Assembly: GCA_035530655.1 (NCBI GenBank)
Contig: DATKUK010000142.1
Location: forward strand, 81,001-145,000
Direction of reading: 5' to 3'
Length of the DNA: 64,000 nucleotides
From: DATKUK01 sp035530655
Lineage (GTDB): Bacteria > Planctomycetota > Phycisphaerae > UBA1845 > DATKUK01
The position numbers and the translations under genes are program-made. Shown here one piece after another: positions 44,328 through 53,857 of this stretch. The notes below the pieces were generated by a model that searched no databases, was not told the DNA's origin, and saw only the letters and a list, made by a program, of their open reading frames with translations. How positions within the stretch are numbered: position 1 is the first letter of the stretch; each line of letters starts with the position of its first letter.

Positions 44328-45755
44328 ATGACATCCATCAGCATTGGTGCAGCCATTGTGCTGTCCCTGGTGGCGTTGGCGGGGTCGCGGCCGCGCACGG
44401 CGGCCATGGCACTGGTGCTGTCGTACTTCTTCGCGCTTCCCGTAACCATTTTCGCCACGGGGGCGAACTCCGCCGTCTTTGTATGTGATATCGTGCTGCT
44501 GGCCGTGTTGCTGCGCTGGGGGCGCACGAGTATGCAGCGCATGCGTCAGGTACAGGTGCCCGGTGCGATGGCGTTGTGGGCGCTGATGGGTTGCGTTGTG
44601 GTGTCGCGACTGTTCGTCGTTTTCAGGCTGCCGACGTTTATGTCGTTTATGCATCTGGGCTTCTACTCGCTTCGGTTCCTCATGTTCGTGCTGAACTTCG
44701 TGGTGCTCGCGACGCTGCCCTTGACTCGCCAGGATTATCGCAAGCTCCTCGGTTGGATATGCCTGCTGGTAGCCGCCCTCGGCGTGGGCAACCTGGTCTC
44801 TAGCACGGGCCTGGTCAACCTGAACTTCTATGTGGGCGACATCCTCAAATACGGGCCGCAGGAAATCCGGGACGATCCCGAGCTGATGCACAGTTTTCTA
44901 TTGGGCTTCAATCGTGCCGTGATCGGACTGTTTGCGTATACGGGAATCATGCTCGTCCTGCTCCGTGCATGGCTGGGCGGCAAGGGCTGGGGTGTCTTGA
45001 TGTTTGTGCTGTTGCCGCTATATGGGTTCCTTCTGCTCGACAGCTTTTCCCGCTCGGCAATCATCGCGATCGTCGTGGGATTGACCGTGCTGGGTTTTCG
45101 CGTTGGCGCCCGGCGTCTGATCGGCCTCAGTTTTGTGCTTACCATCGGTGGAGTCGTTCTGATTCTGCTGGCGACAGACGTCAGCGTGTGGGGTGAGCGC
45201 TTCGGGGCGCTCTACTCTGCCGAGGCGTTCAGGAAGTCCACGGGTGCAGGGCGGATCGAGGGGTGGTTGCAGGTCCTGGCCTACCTCAAGAACCATCCCG
45301 AGTTTCTCATTCTTGGTGCGGGTTTTTACGGCTACGGGGCGCATTTTGTGCGCATCGCGGCTGTGACGCGGGGTTCTGCGGGCCACAATATGTACGTGCA
45401 CTCACTGGGTGAACTCGGCGTGCCGGGTTTGACCTTATTCCTCATTCTGTGGACGAGGCTGGTGCAGACGTTTTACCGAATGGGCGCCGGTAGCAATCCC
45501 GATTCGGAGCAGCAGCTCGTCGGTAGAGCGATGGTTGCGTTTTGGGTGGGCGTGCTTGCCTCCGGCGTATCGCAGGAGAGCCTCTATCCCATTTATACGA
45601 TGTACAGCTCGGCATGTCTGATGATGTTGGTCTTTGCCGTCACGCTCGCCGCATATCAGCCTGCCGCGATGCCTGTGCCGTCGATGGGCTATACGGTGCC
45701 GTCAGTCTGGGCGCGACGCGGGCCGGAGCTTGGTTATGACGTCCGACGGATGTGA
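44328..45755 (+). CDS. O-antigen polymerase/ligase-like membrane protein (Wzy-type)
   Basis: About 475 residues with roughly twelve hydrophobic segments and a large periplasmic loop. The C-terminal part shows the Wzy_C pattern: GAGRIEGWLQVLAYL, LILGAGFYGYG, GHNMYVHSLGELGVPGLTLF, ending with more helices. Such proteins polymerise or ligate undecaprenol-linked repeat units. ATG 44328 is preferred over an upstream frame start because GGGAG lies 8 bases before it. Its stop overlaps the start of the flippase gene by 20 bases, so they are coupled. Confidence 0.85.
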   Translation: MTSISIGAAIVLSLVALAGSRPRTAAMALVLSYFFALPVTIFATGANSAVFVCDIVLLAVLLRWGRTSMQRMRQVQVPGAMALWALMGCVVVSRLFVVFRLPTFMSFMHLGFYSLRFLMFVLNFVVLATLPLTRQDYRKLLGWICLLVAALGVGNLVSSTGLVNLNFYVGDILKYGPQEIRDDPELMHSFLLGFNRAVIGLFAYTGIMLVLLRAWLGGKGWGVLMFVLLPLYGFLLLDSFSRSAIIAIVVGLTVLGFRVGARRLIGLSFVLTIGGVVLILLATDVSVWGERFGALYSAEAFRKSTGAGRIEGWLQVLAYLKNHPEFLILGAGFYGYGAHFVRIAAVTRGSAGHNMYVHSLGELGVPGLTLFLILWTRLVQTFYRMGAGSNPDSEQQLVGRAMVAFWVGVLASGVSQESLYPIYTMYSSACLMMLVFAVTLAAYQPAAMPVPSMGYTVPSVWARRGPELGYDVRRM

Positions 45756-47259
45756 GGCGGCGCCGTCCAGACAGCAGGGCGTGCTCTCCAACTTCCTCTC
45801 GCTGCTGGTCGGATCGCTGTCGGTGCAGGCGATCAATTTCTGTTACCAGGTCTACGCCGCGCGATCGCTGGGGCCCGACAACTTCGGAACCTTCAGCTTC
45901 ATTATCGCAATTGTCGTCATGCTGGGGGTCTGCGTGAGCTTCGGGCGCGGGCCGGTCATCATCAGGGAGATCGCCGTCTCCGACGCCGCTCGCCGCCACT
46001 GTGTAATACGGGCGGCGCTCTGGCAACATCTGCTCATATCCTCCGTCGGCGCGCTTCTGTTGTGTGGGGGTTCCTGGTTCATTCCGCGGCTGTCCTCTCA
46101 CCTGATCTACATCGGGTTGGCTGCCGGCTCACTGGTGGCGGTTGGGGCTGGCGCGGTGCTGGACGCCTACTTCAAGGGCGCGCGCCGCATGGCCGTTTCC
46201 TCTGTGTCGATGGTGCTGCGCGTGGTCACCAAGGCCGTCATCGGGGTAGCGCTGCTATGGTACGGGTTGTCGGTGCTGTCGCTGTTCGTGGCTCTGCTGT
46301 GCTCGGACGTTCTGGCGACGGTGTTTCTGGTCGTGGCGTACCATCTTCACACGGGGCGCTGGCCGTTGCCTGGCCGGCGGGCAGAAGGGCGCATGCTGTT
46401 GTACGATGGCGCCCAGATCGCCCTGAGCGACTTGACCGGCGCCGCATTCAACCGATTCGACTGGATCTTCCTGGGCAGTCTCAAGGCCGCCGCGACGGTC
46501 GGCGTGTATAGCGCAGCCTATCGCTTCTTCGAGATTCTGATACATGTTCCGGGACAGATGGCGGTGGCGGCGTTCCCCACCATCTGCGAAAGCGAAGGAC
46601 GCCCCGGTGACAACCGTCCGCAACTGATTCTCGCCTTGAAGCTCGCAGTGCTGCCCGGCTGCGTGGCGTGCGCGTTCCTGTATTTCTGGGCCGCGCCGGT
46701 CATACTGCTCGTGCTCGGTCCGGCGTACGCCGAAGCACCGCTGCTGCTGCAGGTGCTAGGCTTGTCGCTGCCGTTTCACGGGGCGTGCGGCATCCTGTAT
46801 CATCTTGCGATCGCCAGGAGACGGCAGAGGTACCTGGTATGGAGTTCCGGTGCGTGCGCACTGGCCAACATCCTGTTGTGTCTACTGCTCATTCCGCGCT
46901 GGGGCGGGCTTGGTGCGGCGATGGCCATGGTGCTGCCGAGCGTCCTCCAGGTATTTCTGCTCGCCCTGGCGGCGCGTGAGACGGCGAGCCTGCCGGGCGT
47001 GTTGTGGTGCGGCGTTAAGGCCGCGACGGTGGCGACGGTGATCGGTGTGAATGCCCACGCCCTGTCGCTGGTCGGTTGTCCGTGGCCAGCGACACTGGGA
47101 GTCGCCCTGGTGCTGGTCGCGCCGGCCGTCTGGGCCTGGAGCGGATTGGATGCGCACGAGAAGCAGAGAGTCCTGCGATTGGTGCAGCGGCTGTTGGGTC
47201 GCCCAAGGCTGCTGCATGGGCCGCCCGAGCAGACTGACGCTGTGCGAGCCACCAAGTAG
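45736..47259 (+). CDS. Polysaccharide flippase (Wzx-like, MATE/MurJ superfamily)
   Basis: About 507 residues with twelve to fourteen hydrophobic segments. The N-terminal YQVYAARSLGPDNFGTFSF is characteristic of Wzx/RfbX flippases, which move lipid-linked repeat units across the membrane. The start ATG 45736 overlaps the upstream gene, with GGAG 9 bases before it. Charged residues in membrane helices are consistent with the family. Together with the polymerase it defines a Wzx/Wzy-dependent export route. Confidence 0.88.
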   Translation: MTSDGCEAAPSRQQGVLSNFLSLLVGSLSVQAINFCYQVYAARSLGPDNFGTFSFIIAIVVMLGVCVSFGRGPVIIREIAVSDAARRHCVIRAALWQHLLISSVGALLLCGGSWFIPRLSSHLIYIGLAAGSLVAVGAGAVLDAYFKGARRMAVSSVSMVLRVVTKAVIGVALLWYGLSVLSLFVALLCSDVLATVFLVVAYHLHTGRWPLPGRRAEGRMLLYDGAQIALSDLTGAAFNRFDWIFLGSLKAAATVGVYSAAYRFFEILIHVPGQMAVAAFPTICESEGRPGDNRPQLILALKLAVLPGCVACAFLYFWAAPVILLVLGPAYAEAPLLLQVLGLSLPFHGACGILYHLAIARRRQRYLVWSSGACALANILLCLLLIPRWGGLGAAMAMVLPSVLQVFLLALAARETASLPGVLWCGVKAATVATVIGVNAHALSLVGCPWPATLGVALVLVAPAVWAWSGLDAHEKQRVLRLVQRLLGRPRLLHGPPEQTDAVRATK

Positions 47260-47268
47260 GGCGTCGTG

Positions 47269-48411
47269 ATGCGTGTGCTGTATGTTATACCCAGTATGAG
47301 GCGAGGAGGGGCGGAGACGCTGCTTGCGGCGCAGGTGCCCCACTTCATCGCCCAAGGCGTGGAACCGATTATCGTCACGATCAGCGACCAGGACGCGCTT
47401 ATTCGGGAAACGCAGCTTCCGGTCCGCCACGTCTCGCTGGGATTGACGTCCGCCACCAGCACGATTGGAGGTTTCTGGCTGTCCATCGCCATCGCGCGGC
47501 GGCTGAGGCGGGTGATTCGTGAGTTTCGGCCGGACCTGGTCCATCTGAACCTGTACAAGTCGGACGCGTGGGGCCGGTTGGCGGCGCGCGGGCTGTCCGA
47601 CACAGTGACGACCTGGCACAGCACTGACCGGTGGATGAGTCAGAGATCCATCAGCAATGTGTTTCGGCGTTGGCTGGAGCGCCGCACCTTGAAGCGGAGC
47701 AGCGCGCACGTAATCGCCGTGAGCGAAGCGGTCAGAACATGGTCATGCCAACACCTTAGGGTGCCATCTGACAGGGCGAGGACCATCTACAACGGCGTGG
47801 ATTTGTCGCGTTTCATCGACGCCATACCGTCGCGGCATAACCGCCCCCTGCGGATCGTGATGGTGGGCCGGTTCTACAGGGAAAAGGGGCAAGACATTGC
47901 TCTGGAGGCCCTGCGTCTGGTGCGCGATGCGGTGGTGCCCTTTACAGCCGACCTGCTTGGTGAAGGTCCCTTACTGGAGGATATGAAGCGCCTGGCGAAG
48001 CAACTGGACCTGGGCGACAGCGTTCGCTTTTGCGGGGTGTGCCGCGACGTGCCGGCCGCGCTGCCGAGCTACGACCTTTTCCTGATGCCGTCGCGGTTCG
48101 AAGGCCTGGGCATGGCGGCGCTGGAAGCGATGGCGTCCTACGTACCGGCCGTGGCATCGAGAGTCTCGGGCCTTCAGGAGGTGTTCGATCACGAAGAGAA
48201 CGGGTTGCTCGTGCCTCCAGAGGATCCGCAGGCCCTGGCTGAGGCGATCATCCGGATGCTTCAGGACGAGCCGCTGAGAAGACGACTGGCCCTGGCCGCC
48301 CGCCGGAAGGTCGAGCGCTGCTTCGACCTGAAGCGCCAGGTTCAGAAGATCATGGCCTACTACCGCCAGATTTGCGGGAAGGACGGCGGCGCAATGGACG
48401 ATGAGCCATAG
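47269..48411 (+). CDS. Glycosyltransferase family 4-like
   Basis: 380 residues of the GT-B fold: MRVLYVIPSMRRGGAETLL opens the acceptor domain, IYNGVDLSRF links the halves, IVMVGRFYREKGQDIALEAL opens the donor domain, and MPSRFEGLGMAALEAMA is the retaining GT4 EX7E motif. ATG 47269 follows directly on GTG 47266; either may be used. It transfers a sugar in building the repeat unit. It follows the flippase after 9 bases and belongs to its operon. Confidence 0.92.
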   Translation: MRVLYVIPSMRRGGAETLLAAQVPHFIAQGVEPIIVTISDQDALIRETQLPVRHVSLGLTSATSTIGGFWLSIAIARRLRRVIREFRPDLVHLNLYKSDAWGRLAARGLSDTVTTWHSTDRWMSQRSISNVFRRWLERRTLKRSSAHVIAVSEAVRTWSCQHLRVPSDRARTIYNGVDLSRFIDAIPSRHNRPLRIVMVGRFYREKGQDIALEALRLVRDAVVPFTADLLGEGPLLEDMKRLAKQLDLGDSVRFCGVCRDVPAALPSYDLFLMPSRFEGLGMAALEAMASYVPAVASRVSGLQEVFDHEENGLLVPPEDPQALAEAIIRMLQDEPLRRRLALAARRKVERCFDLKRQVQKIMAYYRQICGKDGGAMDDEP

Positions 48412-48432
48412 GCTTGGACGCGGGTGGTAAGT

Positions 48433-49464
48433 ATGGGCCTTTGTAACGATGGTTCTGCAAGTCGGCAAGAGAGCGGGCGCGGCACGGACGCCGAGCGACC
48501 TTTGATCACGGTGTTCGTGCTGAACTGGAATCGGCGGGACGATTTGCTCCGATGCCTGGAGAGCGTGCGGGGGCAGACGTATAGGCCGATCGATATGCTC
48601 GTCGTCGACAACGGCTCGGACGATGGCTCGGCCGATGCTGCCGAACGCGCGTTTCCCGAGGCTACTGTGGTCCGTCTGGATCGAAACTACGGGTGCCCCG
48701 GCGGGCGCAATCGTGGCATCGGGCACGCCAAGGGGGACTACATTTTCTTCGTCGACAATGATGGGATTCTGCACGAGCAGGCCGTCGAACGGGCCTACCG
48801 CGCGATGTGCATCGATCGGCGCATAGGTGTGGTGACCGGGCGGGTGAAGGACTTTTCCTGCCCCCAGGAAGTGGACGAACGCTGTGGGGTGGAATCAGAC
48901 GATGCGTCACGATTCGTTTCATCGTTCCAGGGCGGAATCTCCATGCACCGCAAATCAATGTACCGTGACGTGGGTACGTACCCTGATGACTACATGTACG
49001 GTGCAGAAGAGACCAACATGAGCTTGCGCATGCTCGACCGCGGTTACCTGATCTATCGTGACACCACGGTGGTCCTGTGGCACAAGCGAGCGGCTACTGC
49101 GCGGGACCGTCGACGCGAGTTTCTACACGCTCGGGCCAACTCGCTGGCGACAGCGTGGCAACTCTATCCGTTCGAGCTCGTGCTGCTGTATTCGCTGCGC
49201 TACTGGTTCCAGGATTCCACTCTGGCGATTCGCCGCCGGCTGTTTCGCGCCTGGTTGTGCAGCGTGCCGCGTTCGTGGCGCCGGGCGGTCGCAACCGCTC
49301 TGCGGGAGCGCCGTCCCGTGCGACGGCGCACGATGCAGCTCTACTGGCGACTTCGTGATAGCACGATCACCACGGCCGACGACGCGGTCCGTACGGAGGC
49401 AGGCTATTGGCGCTCTGTATGGCATCTTTACCTATGGCGGAGACGACTTGGCGCGGATAGTTAA
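48433..49464 (+). CDS. Glycosyltransferase family 2
   Basis: About 343 residues. The GT-A domain has VFVLNWNRRDDLLRCLESV at the start, VVDNGSDDGS, the metal-binding FFVDNDG, and a GAEETNMSLRML catalytic-base region. The C-terminal ~80 residues are basic with helix-forming stretches, possibly for membrane association. An upstream GTG at 48424 is an alternative start; ATG 48433 has GGGTGG 6 bases before it. It transfers a sugar from a nucleotide donor in the repeat-unit assembly. Confidence 0.92.
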   Translation: MGLCNDGSASRQESGRGTDAERPLITVFVLNWNRRDDLLRCLESVRGQTYRPIDMLVVDNGSDDGSADAAERAFPEATVVRLDRNYGCPGGRNRGIGHAKGDYIFFVDNDGILHEQAVERAYRAMCIDRRIGVVTGRVKDFSCPQEVDERCGVESDDASRFVSSFQGGISMHRKSMYRDVGTYPDDYMYGAEETNMSLRMLDRGYLIYRDTTVVLWHKRAATARDRRREFLHARANSLATAWQLYPFELVLLYSLRYWFQDSTLAIRRRLFRAWLCSVPRSWRRAVATALRERRPVRRRTMQLYWRLRDSTITTADDAVRTEAGYWRSVWHLYLWRRRLGADS

Positions 49465-49601
49465 CCAAACGATGAATGAATCACATGCTGGCACCAAAGG
49501 GTGGCAATGATCGACAAATCCAACCCAGCAACGTTCGACGACGAATGCATGCACCTCACATACACGGATGTCGATGTGCGCATTTCTCCAAGAGAGCGGA
49601 C

Positions 49602-49613
49602 GGGGGGGGGGGG
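49602..49613. repeat. Run of 12 G upstream of a start codon
   Basis: An uninterrupted tract of 12 G ends one base before ATG 49615. If the upstream in-frame start at 49501 is also used, its frame crosses the tract, so gain or loss of one G would break it. Homopolymer length also bears on ribosome-binding spacing. Confidence 0.7.
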
Positions 49614-49614
49614 T

Positions 49615-50709
49615 ATGAGTCACCTTCGCCGCTTGAAGCCTACGGTAACGGGAGGCGGCCATAATCTGGTAACGGGGATGCTGCTTGCCGTGTTTACCAG
49701 CGCCGTCGCGTCGGGACAGACGCTTCCGGCGAGTCAGCCGCCGACAGCAGCGCAGGTTGCAGAGTGGCTGGAAGTTCTCAAGCCTCTGCCGAAGGTCCAT
49801 TACGCTTGGTCGATCCAGAGGCCGCTTGCCGTGACTCCGAATGACCCTCGCTTATACCATTACGTGAGGATCACGCACGTCTTCCCCCTTAGCAGCTACT
49901 GGACCTCGCCGAAGGAGATCGGGTCAGCCGTCATCACGTGCCGCGCCGTCAACGCCACCAAGCCGTCGATCCCGGCGACGCTCAGCATCGTGTGGTCGCC
50001 ATGGCACTACAAGTTTGGCGACGATCGGCCCCCGACCGATTTCGGTCCGTCGCACCGCGCGGAGATCGAGTTCTTTCGCGAGAAACACACTCTGGTCAAG
50101 CGGTGGCTCACCGCAGCCAATGCACGCCACCACGCGGACGTGCGAGTGTCGGCACTGGTGTTCGACTCCGAACAGTTCACTGTCAAGCCGGGCGACGATG
50201 CGTGGAACAACGCCATGACCCGCAAGTACAACGAGATTTACGACGTCGCCAAGGAGATGTTTCCCGACGCACAGGTCATTTGGTACGCGCGCGGGCTTAG
50301 TAGTCGCTTCACCCTCAAGGAGAAGGGCGACGCTGTCTCCTGTGACCTCTTTCGCGTGCCGGACATTGCGGATATGCGGGGGTACTTCCGCCGAACCGTG
50401 CGCGTGGCCAACAGGCTCGGCGTCAAGCAGATCATTCCCTTCGTAGCGATGGCATCGGGTTATCGGCGAACGGCCGACGCCAAGTGGCGCTTCGATTTCG
50501 GGTGGAACTACGATCTCCGCGATTCCTGGCAGATCGGGGCCGAACTGAACAACCCGTGGTATGGAGATCGGCCCGCGGAGTATGCCCCGTGGAACAGGGC
50601 GACGGCTGTGTTCTTCTTCCCCCATGCGTTCGACGCGCGTTCACCGTACTGGGCGCGACACTTCGTGGCCTACGTGCGCGGTGCACATGGGATCAGGGAA
50701 CTGCCGTAG
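49615..50709 (+). CDS. Secreted hypothetical protein in the polysaccharide locus
   Basis: About 364 residues with a signal peptide (HNLVTGMLLAVFTSAVASGQ, cleavage after ASG). The mature part has alternating strands and helices: VHYAWSIQRPLAV, VSALVFDSEQFTV, AQVIWYARGLSSR, IIPFVAMASGYRR, a rhythm like a TIM barrel with acidic residues at strand ends. Such a fold would suit a glycosidase, but no family motif is recognised. An upstream in-frame ATG at 49501 would add 38 residues without a signal. The G12 tract directly precedes ATG 49615. Confidence 0.72.
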   Translation: MSHLRRLKPTVTGGGHNLVTGMLLAVFTSAVASGQTLPASQPPTAAQVAEWLEVLKPLPKVHYAWSIQRPLAVTPNDPRLYHYVRITHVFPLSSYWTSPKEIGSAVITCRAVNATKPSIPATLSIVWSPWHYKFGDDRPPTDFGPSHRAEIEFFREKHTLVKRWLTAANARHHADVRVSALVFDSEQFTVKPGDDAWNNAMTRKYNEIYDVAKEMFPDAQVIWYARGLSSRFTLKEKGDAVSCDLFRVPDIADMRGYFRRTVRVANRLGVKQIIPFVAMASGYRRTADAKWRFDFGWNYDLRDSWQIGAELNNPWYGDRPAEYAPWNRATAVFFFPHAFDARSPYWARHFVAYVRGAHGIRELP

Positions 50710-50964
50710 CTCCGTCTGCTGGAGGACAACGCGAGGCTCAAGTTAGGCTCTGCCTGAGAACTCGTTAAACTGCTGATCTGATGGTGCCACTTGGCAGGAG
50801 GCTGGGCTTAGCAGGGAGGGCAGCAGGGCGCGACGACACGAGTTCACGGACGAGCAATGGGAGAGCTGGTCAAGCCCGTCTTCCCTCCGGCACGCAGAGG
50901 CGGACGGGGAAATGTAAGACACCACAGGCCCCGGACAGCGCATCGAGCGGTTGGAGTGCCCATT

Positions 50965-52134
50965 ATGATACACTCTGGAAGGAGGCGCGTAGCCGTCTTT
51001 CAGACCGTACTGCCGAGTTACAGGGTGGGCGTTTTCCGGGCCATCGCCGATAGCGAAGCCTACCAATACACTTTCCACTTCGGTAGTAGCCGGGGAGAGC
51101 CGGCCCTCCATGTGGCTGCTGGTGAGCGGGCGTTGCCGTGCCGCTATGCGCGAACACGAAGCTTACGTTTGCCCGGGATGAGAGCACCCCTGCGGTTCCA
51201 GCCAACGGAAGTCCGTGCCGCGTTCGGTCATGAGTTCGATGTACTGATTTTTGGTGCCGATCTGCATGTTGTCTCATATGTCGTCGCGTCTGTGCTGGCT
51301 CGCATTTGTGGTAAGAAGGTGATCCATTGGGGACACACGCTTGGCAAAGGGACCCCCCAGCGCGACTGGAAGTGGTCCATTCGTCGACAAGTGATGAGAC
51401 TCGCGGATGGCGTGCTGCTCTATGGTGAACGCGAGCGTGAGGCACTCGCCCGACTTGGGATGCGGATGGACAAAGTGCTCGTCGCGCCCAACGCGCTGGA
51501 CACACGTCAGGCCCGGCTTCTACGCGGCGCACTCACCGAGAGCATGTTGGCCCACTTTCGCGGTCAGAAGGGGCTCGTCGGTCGGCGGATTCTGCTCTAT
51601 GTGGGGCGCCTCCTGCCGGAGAAGAGAGTCACCCAGCTCGTTGAGGCCATGCCCCATCTACGGCGCCGCGTCCCGGACGCCAAGCTTGTGATTATCGGCG
51701 ACGGCCCCGAAAGAGACATGATTGCCAAGCTCATCAAACGCCTGGACACAACCGGTGCCGTGGATATGGTAGGCGCCGTGTTCGATGAGCAGGAGTTGGC
51801 ACTGTACTTCATGTGCGCGGAATTGGCCGTGTCCGCCGGCGGAATAGGACTCATGGTCAACCATGCATTCGCCTACGGGGTGCCCGTGCTCACCAGCGAC
51901 AATCTCTGGATTCACGGTCCGGAGGTCGCCATGATCCGACCAGGTGTGACGGGGATGTTCTTCAGAGATCAGCAACCCTCGTCCCTGGCAGCATGCGCCG
52001 CGACGCTGATGAACGATCCGGCCAAGCGGGCACAGATGAGGCAAGCCTGCATCCGGATGATAGATGGGAGGTACAATGAAAAGGCGATGGCCAGAGCTTT
52101 CGACGACGCCGTTCGTTACGTCCTGGAGCATTGA
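50965..52134 (+). CDS. Glycosyltransferase family 4-like
   Basis: 389 residues of the GT-B fold with LLYVGRLLPEKRVTQLVEAM opening the donor domain, LVIIGDGPERDMI, and VSAGGIGLMVNHAFAYGVPV as the donor-binding loop. ATG 50965 is preferred: GGAG precedes it by about 8 bases, and the frame upstream to 50857 is low-complexity. It ends the plus-strand part of the polysaccharide locus, facing two minus-strand genes of the same kind of pathway. Confidence 0.88.
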   Translation: MIHSGRRRVAVFQTVLPSYRVGVFRAIADSEAYQYTFHFGSSRGEPALHVAAGERALPCRYARTRSLRLPGMRAPLRFQPTEVRAAFGHEFDVLIFGADLHVVSYVVASVLARICGKKVIHWGHTLGKGTPQRDWKWSIRRQVMRLADGVLLYGEREREALARLGMRMDKVLVAPNALDTRQARLLRGALTESMLAHFRGQKGLVGRRILLYVGRLLPEKRVTQLVEAMPHLRRRVPDAKLVIIGDGPERDMIAKLIKRLDTTGAVDMVGAVFDEQELALYFMCAELAVSAGGIGLMVNHAFAYGVPVLTSDNLWIHGPEVAMIRPGVTGMFFRDQQPSSLAACAATLMNDPAKRAQMRQACIRMIDGRYNEKAMARAFDDAVRYVLEH

Positions 52135-52203
52135 GGTCCACCATATCCACGGGGCGTGAGGTGACGCATCGCTCGGCCGGGTGCTACATCCTGGAACTGT
52201 CGA

Positions 52204-53763
52204 CTATAGGTTCTGGTACATGTTTTCCAGCTGAAGCACAAGTTCGCAGCTTCGTTGTACGGACTCGATTGAATCGCCCTGCCCGCCATTCAATATTGTG
52301 CTGCATATTGTCCGGTACATGCGCTTGTGAGCGATTGTCTTGTTGATCCGTTTTCTGCGCAGCACGCGCGTGGCATCTTCGGCGCGGTATTGCCCTGCAT
52401 TGTCTACCGTTACGGTCTTGCCCTTGGCTCGAAGCTCGACGTGGTCTTGAAGACCGATCCGAGGGCTACCTTCATCCGTCAGGAACATGCCGAAGACCGC
52501 GCCGTTGGATAGCTCGACGCTCACATGAAGATCGCCGTTGCCCCCCCGCCAAAGGTCGCAGGTAGCCGGTTCGCAGAACCCATTCATGAAGAGGAAGTGA
52601 TCCAGCCAGTGACAGCCATTGCTGATCAATCGGCTGCCTGAGTTGGGCCACGTATACCAATGCCGGCGAGGCAGCGGGACCTCGAAGACTGTACAGTGGT
52701 AGTGGACGGGGTCACCCTCGTGCACGCCCAGGTCGGACCGAGCCATTTGCCAGAGGGGATTGTATCGCTTCTGGAAGCAGGCGAAGTAGAGTCCAGGGCA
52801 GTCATGCAGAACATCCAAAAGTTGCGTCAACTGCTGGGACGTGGTCACGAGCGGTTTCTCGACTACGACCCGTCCCCCGCGGCGCAAAGCTGCGACCGCA
52901 AGGGGCGCGTGCGTGTGATGATACCCCGCGATGAAGTACACGTCGTACCGCTCATCGTCGCGAAGGCGGTCGCACGTGTCATAGGAAACAGACGTCCCGT
53001 CGAGCCTGCCAATCTGTGTAGGATCAATCTCATGGACACAGCGAAGGCGAATACGCCCGGATAGGTAGGGCATGATCCATTGCTTCGCGTAATTGCCGAG
53101 GCCGAATACCACAGCCGAGAGACTGTCGCTTCCATCCGCGCTGGTGATTAAACGTTCCTGAACCGGCGTGGGTCGGTCAAGCGGTAGTCTTACCGCTTTG
53201 CCTGGATCGATTCGCCGAAGCTCCGCTTGGGCCCACTGCAGCAGCCCTGCAATCGCTTTCGAGATATCCTGGCCGCTGAACTCGCTCCATCCCGCTACCG
53301 TGTGCCACTCGTCGGTCGCATTGGGGGCGGACTCGCTCAGCCAATGTATCGCGCCTTCGCAATGAAATCGCTCAGAAAGGCCCGGGGCGGCAAGCGCCAC
53401 GCACTCCGCCGGGAGCACCACGCGCTCCACACACTCGGGATGACAGGGCGCAACGAAAACGACGGGGGCCCCGGCCTCTTGATGAGCCGCCTCGCCCGCT
53501 TCGAGCACGCGCCCGATCCCGACGGCCAACACCCGCCGATCCCGCAGCGACTCGGCCCGGCGAGACCGCACCTTTCGCAGCAGCGTTCTGACGCCGACCT
53601 CGCAGAGGTAGTTCCATATCCGGCGCAGGCTGCGAGGCTGTTCGAAGTAGACATCACTGATCCTTCGTAGCGGCCACCACGCTGATACCGCTACTCGCAC
53701 TTGCGTTCTCGACAAATGGCAGTCGAGATAGCCGTCTTGCCAGGCGTTACCAAGGATGTACAT
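52204..53763 (-). CDS. Two-part oxidoreductase: GroES-like fragment plus Gfo/Idh domain
   Basis: 519 residues. The N-terminal ~215 residues contain VGIGRVLEAGEAAHQEAG and VVFVAPCHPECVERVVLPAECVA, which resemble the GroES-like part of medium-chain dehydrogenases. A Gfo/Idh domain follows: VVFGLGNYAKQWIMPYL, GRVVVEKPLVTTSQQLTQLL and GSRLISNGCHWLDHFLFMNG. Related bi-domain oxidoreductases in polysaccharide loci are ~700 residues with a full dehydrogenase domain, so this front part is shortened. GAGGTGA precedes ATG 53763. Convergent with the GT4 gene. Probably a sugar oxidoreductase. Confidence 0.78.
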   Translation of the reverse strand: MYILGNAWQDGYLDCHLSRTQVRVAVSAWWPLRRISDVYFEQPRSLRRIWNYLCEVGVRTLLRKVRSRRAESLRDRRVLAVGIGRVLEAGEAAHQEAGAPVVFVAPCHPECVERVVLPAECVALAAPGLSERFHCEGAIHWLSESAPNATDEWHTVAGWSEFSGQDISKAIAGLLQWAQAELRRIDPGKAVRLPLDRPTPVQERLITSADGSDSLSAVVFGLGNYAKQWIMPYLSGRIRLRCVHEIDPTQIGRLDGTSVSYDTCDRLRDDERYDVYFIAGYHHTHAPLAVAALRRGGRVVVEKPLVTTSQQLTQLLDVLHDCPGLYFACFQKRYNPLWQMARSDLGVHEGDPVHYHCTVFEVPLPRRHWYTWPNSGSRLISNGCHWLDHFLFMNGFCEPATCDLWRGGNGDLHVSVELSNGAVFGMFLTDEGSPRIGLQDHVELRAKGKTVTVDNAGQYRAEDATRVLRRKRINKTIAHKRMYRTICSTILNGGQGDSIESVQRSCELVLQLENMYQNL

Positions 53764-53857
53764 CACTCACCTCACGCTGCATCTTGCGACCGTTATTATA
53801 CGGGTACGGCGCCCAAAACGCCACCCTCGTTTCCGCCGTTGCTTAGTCACACGACCT

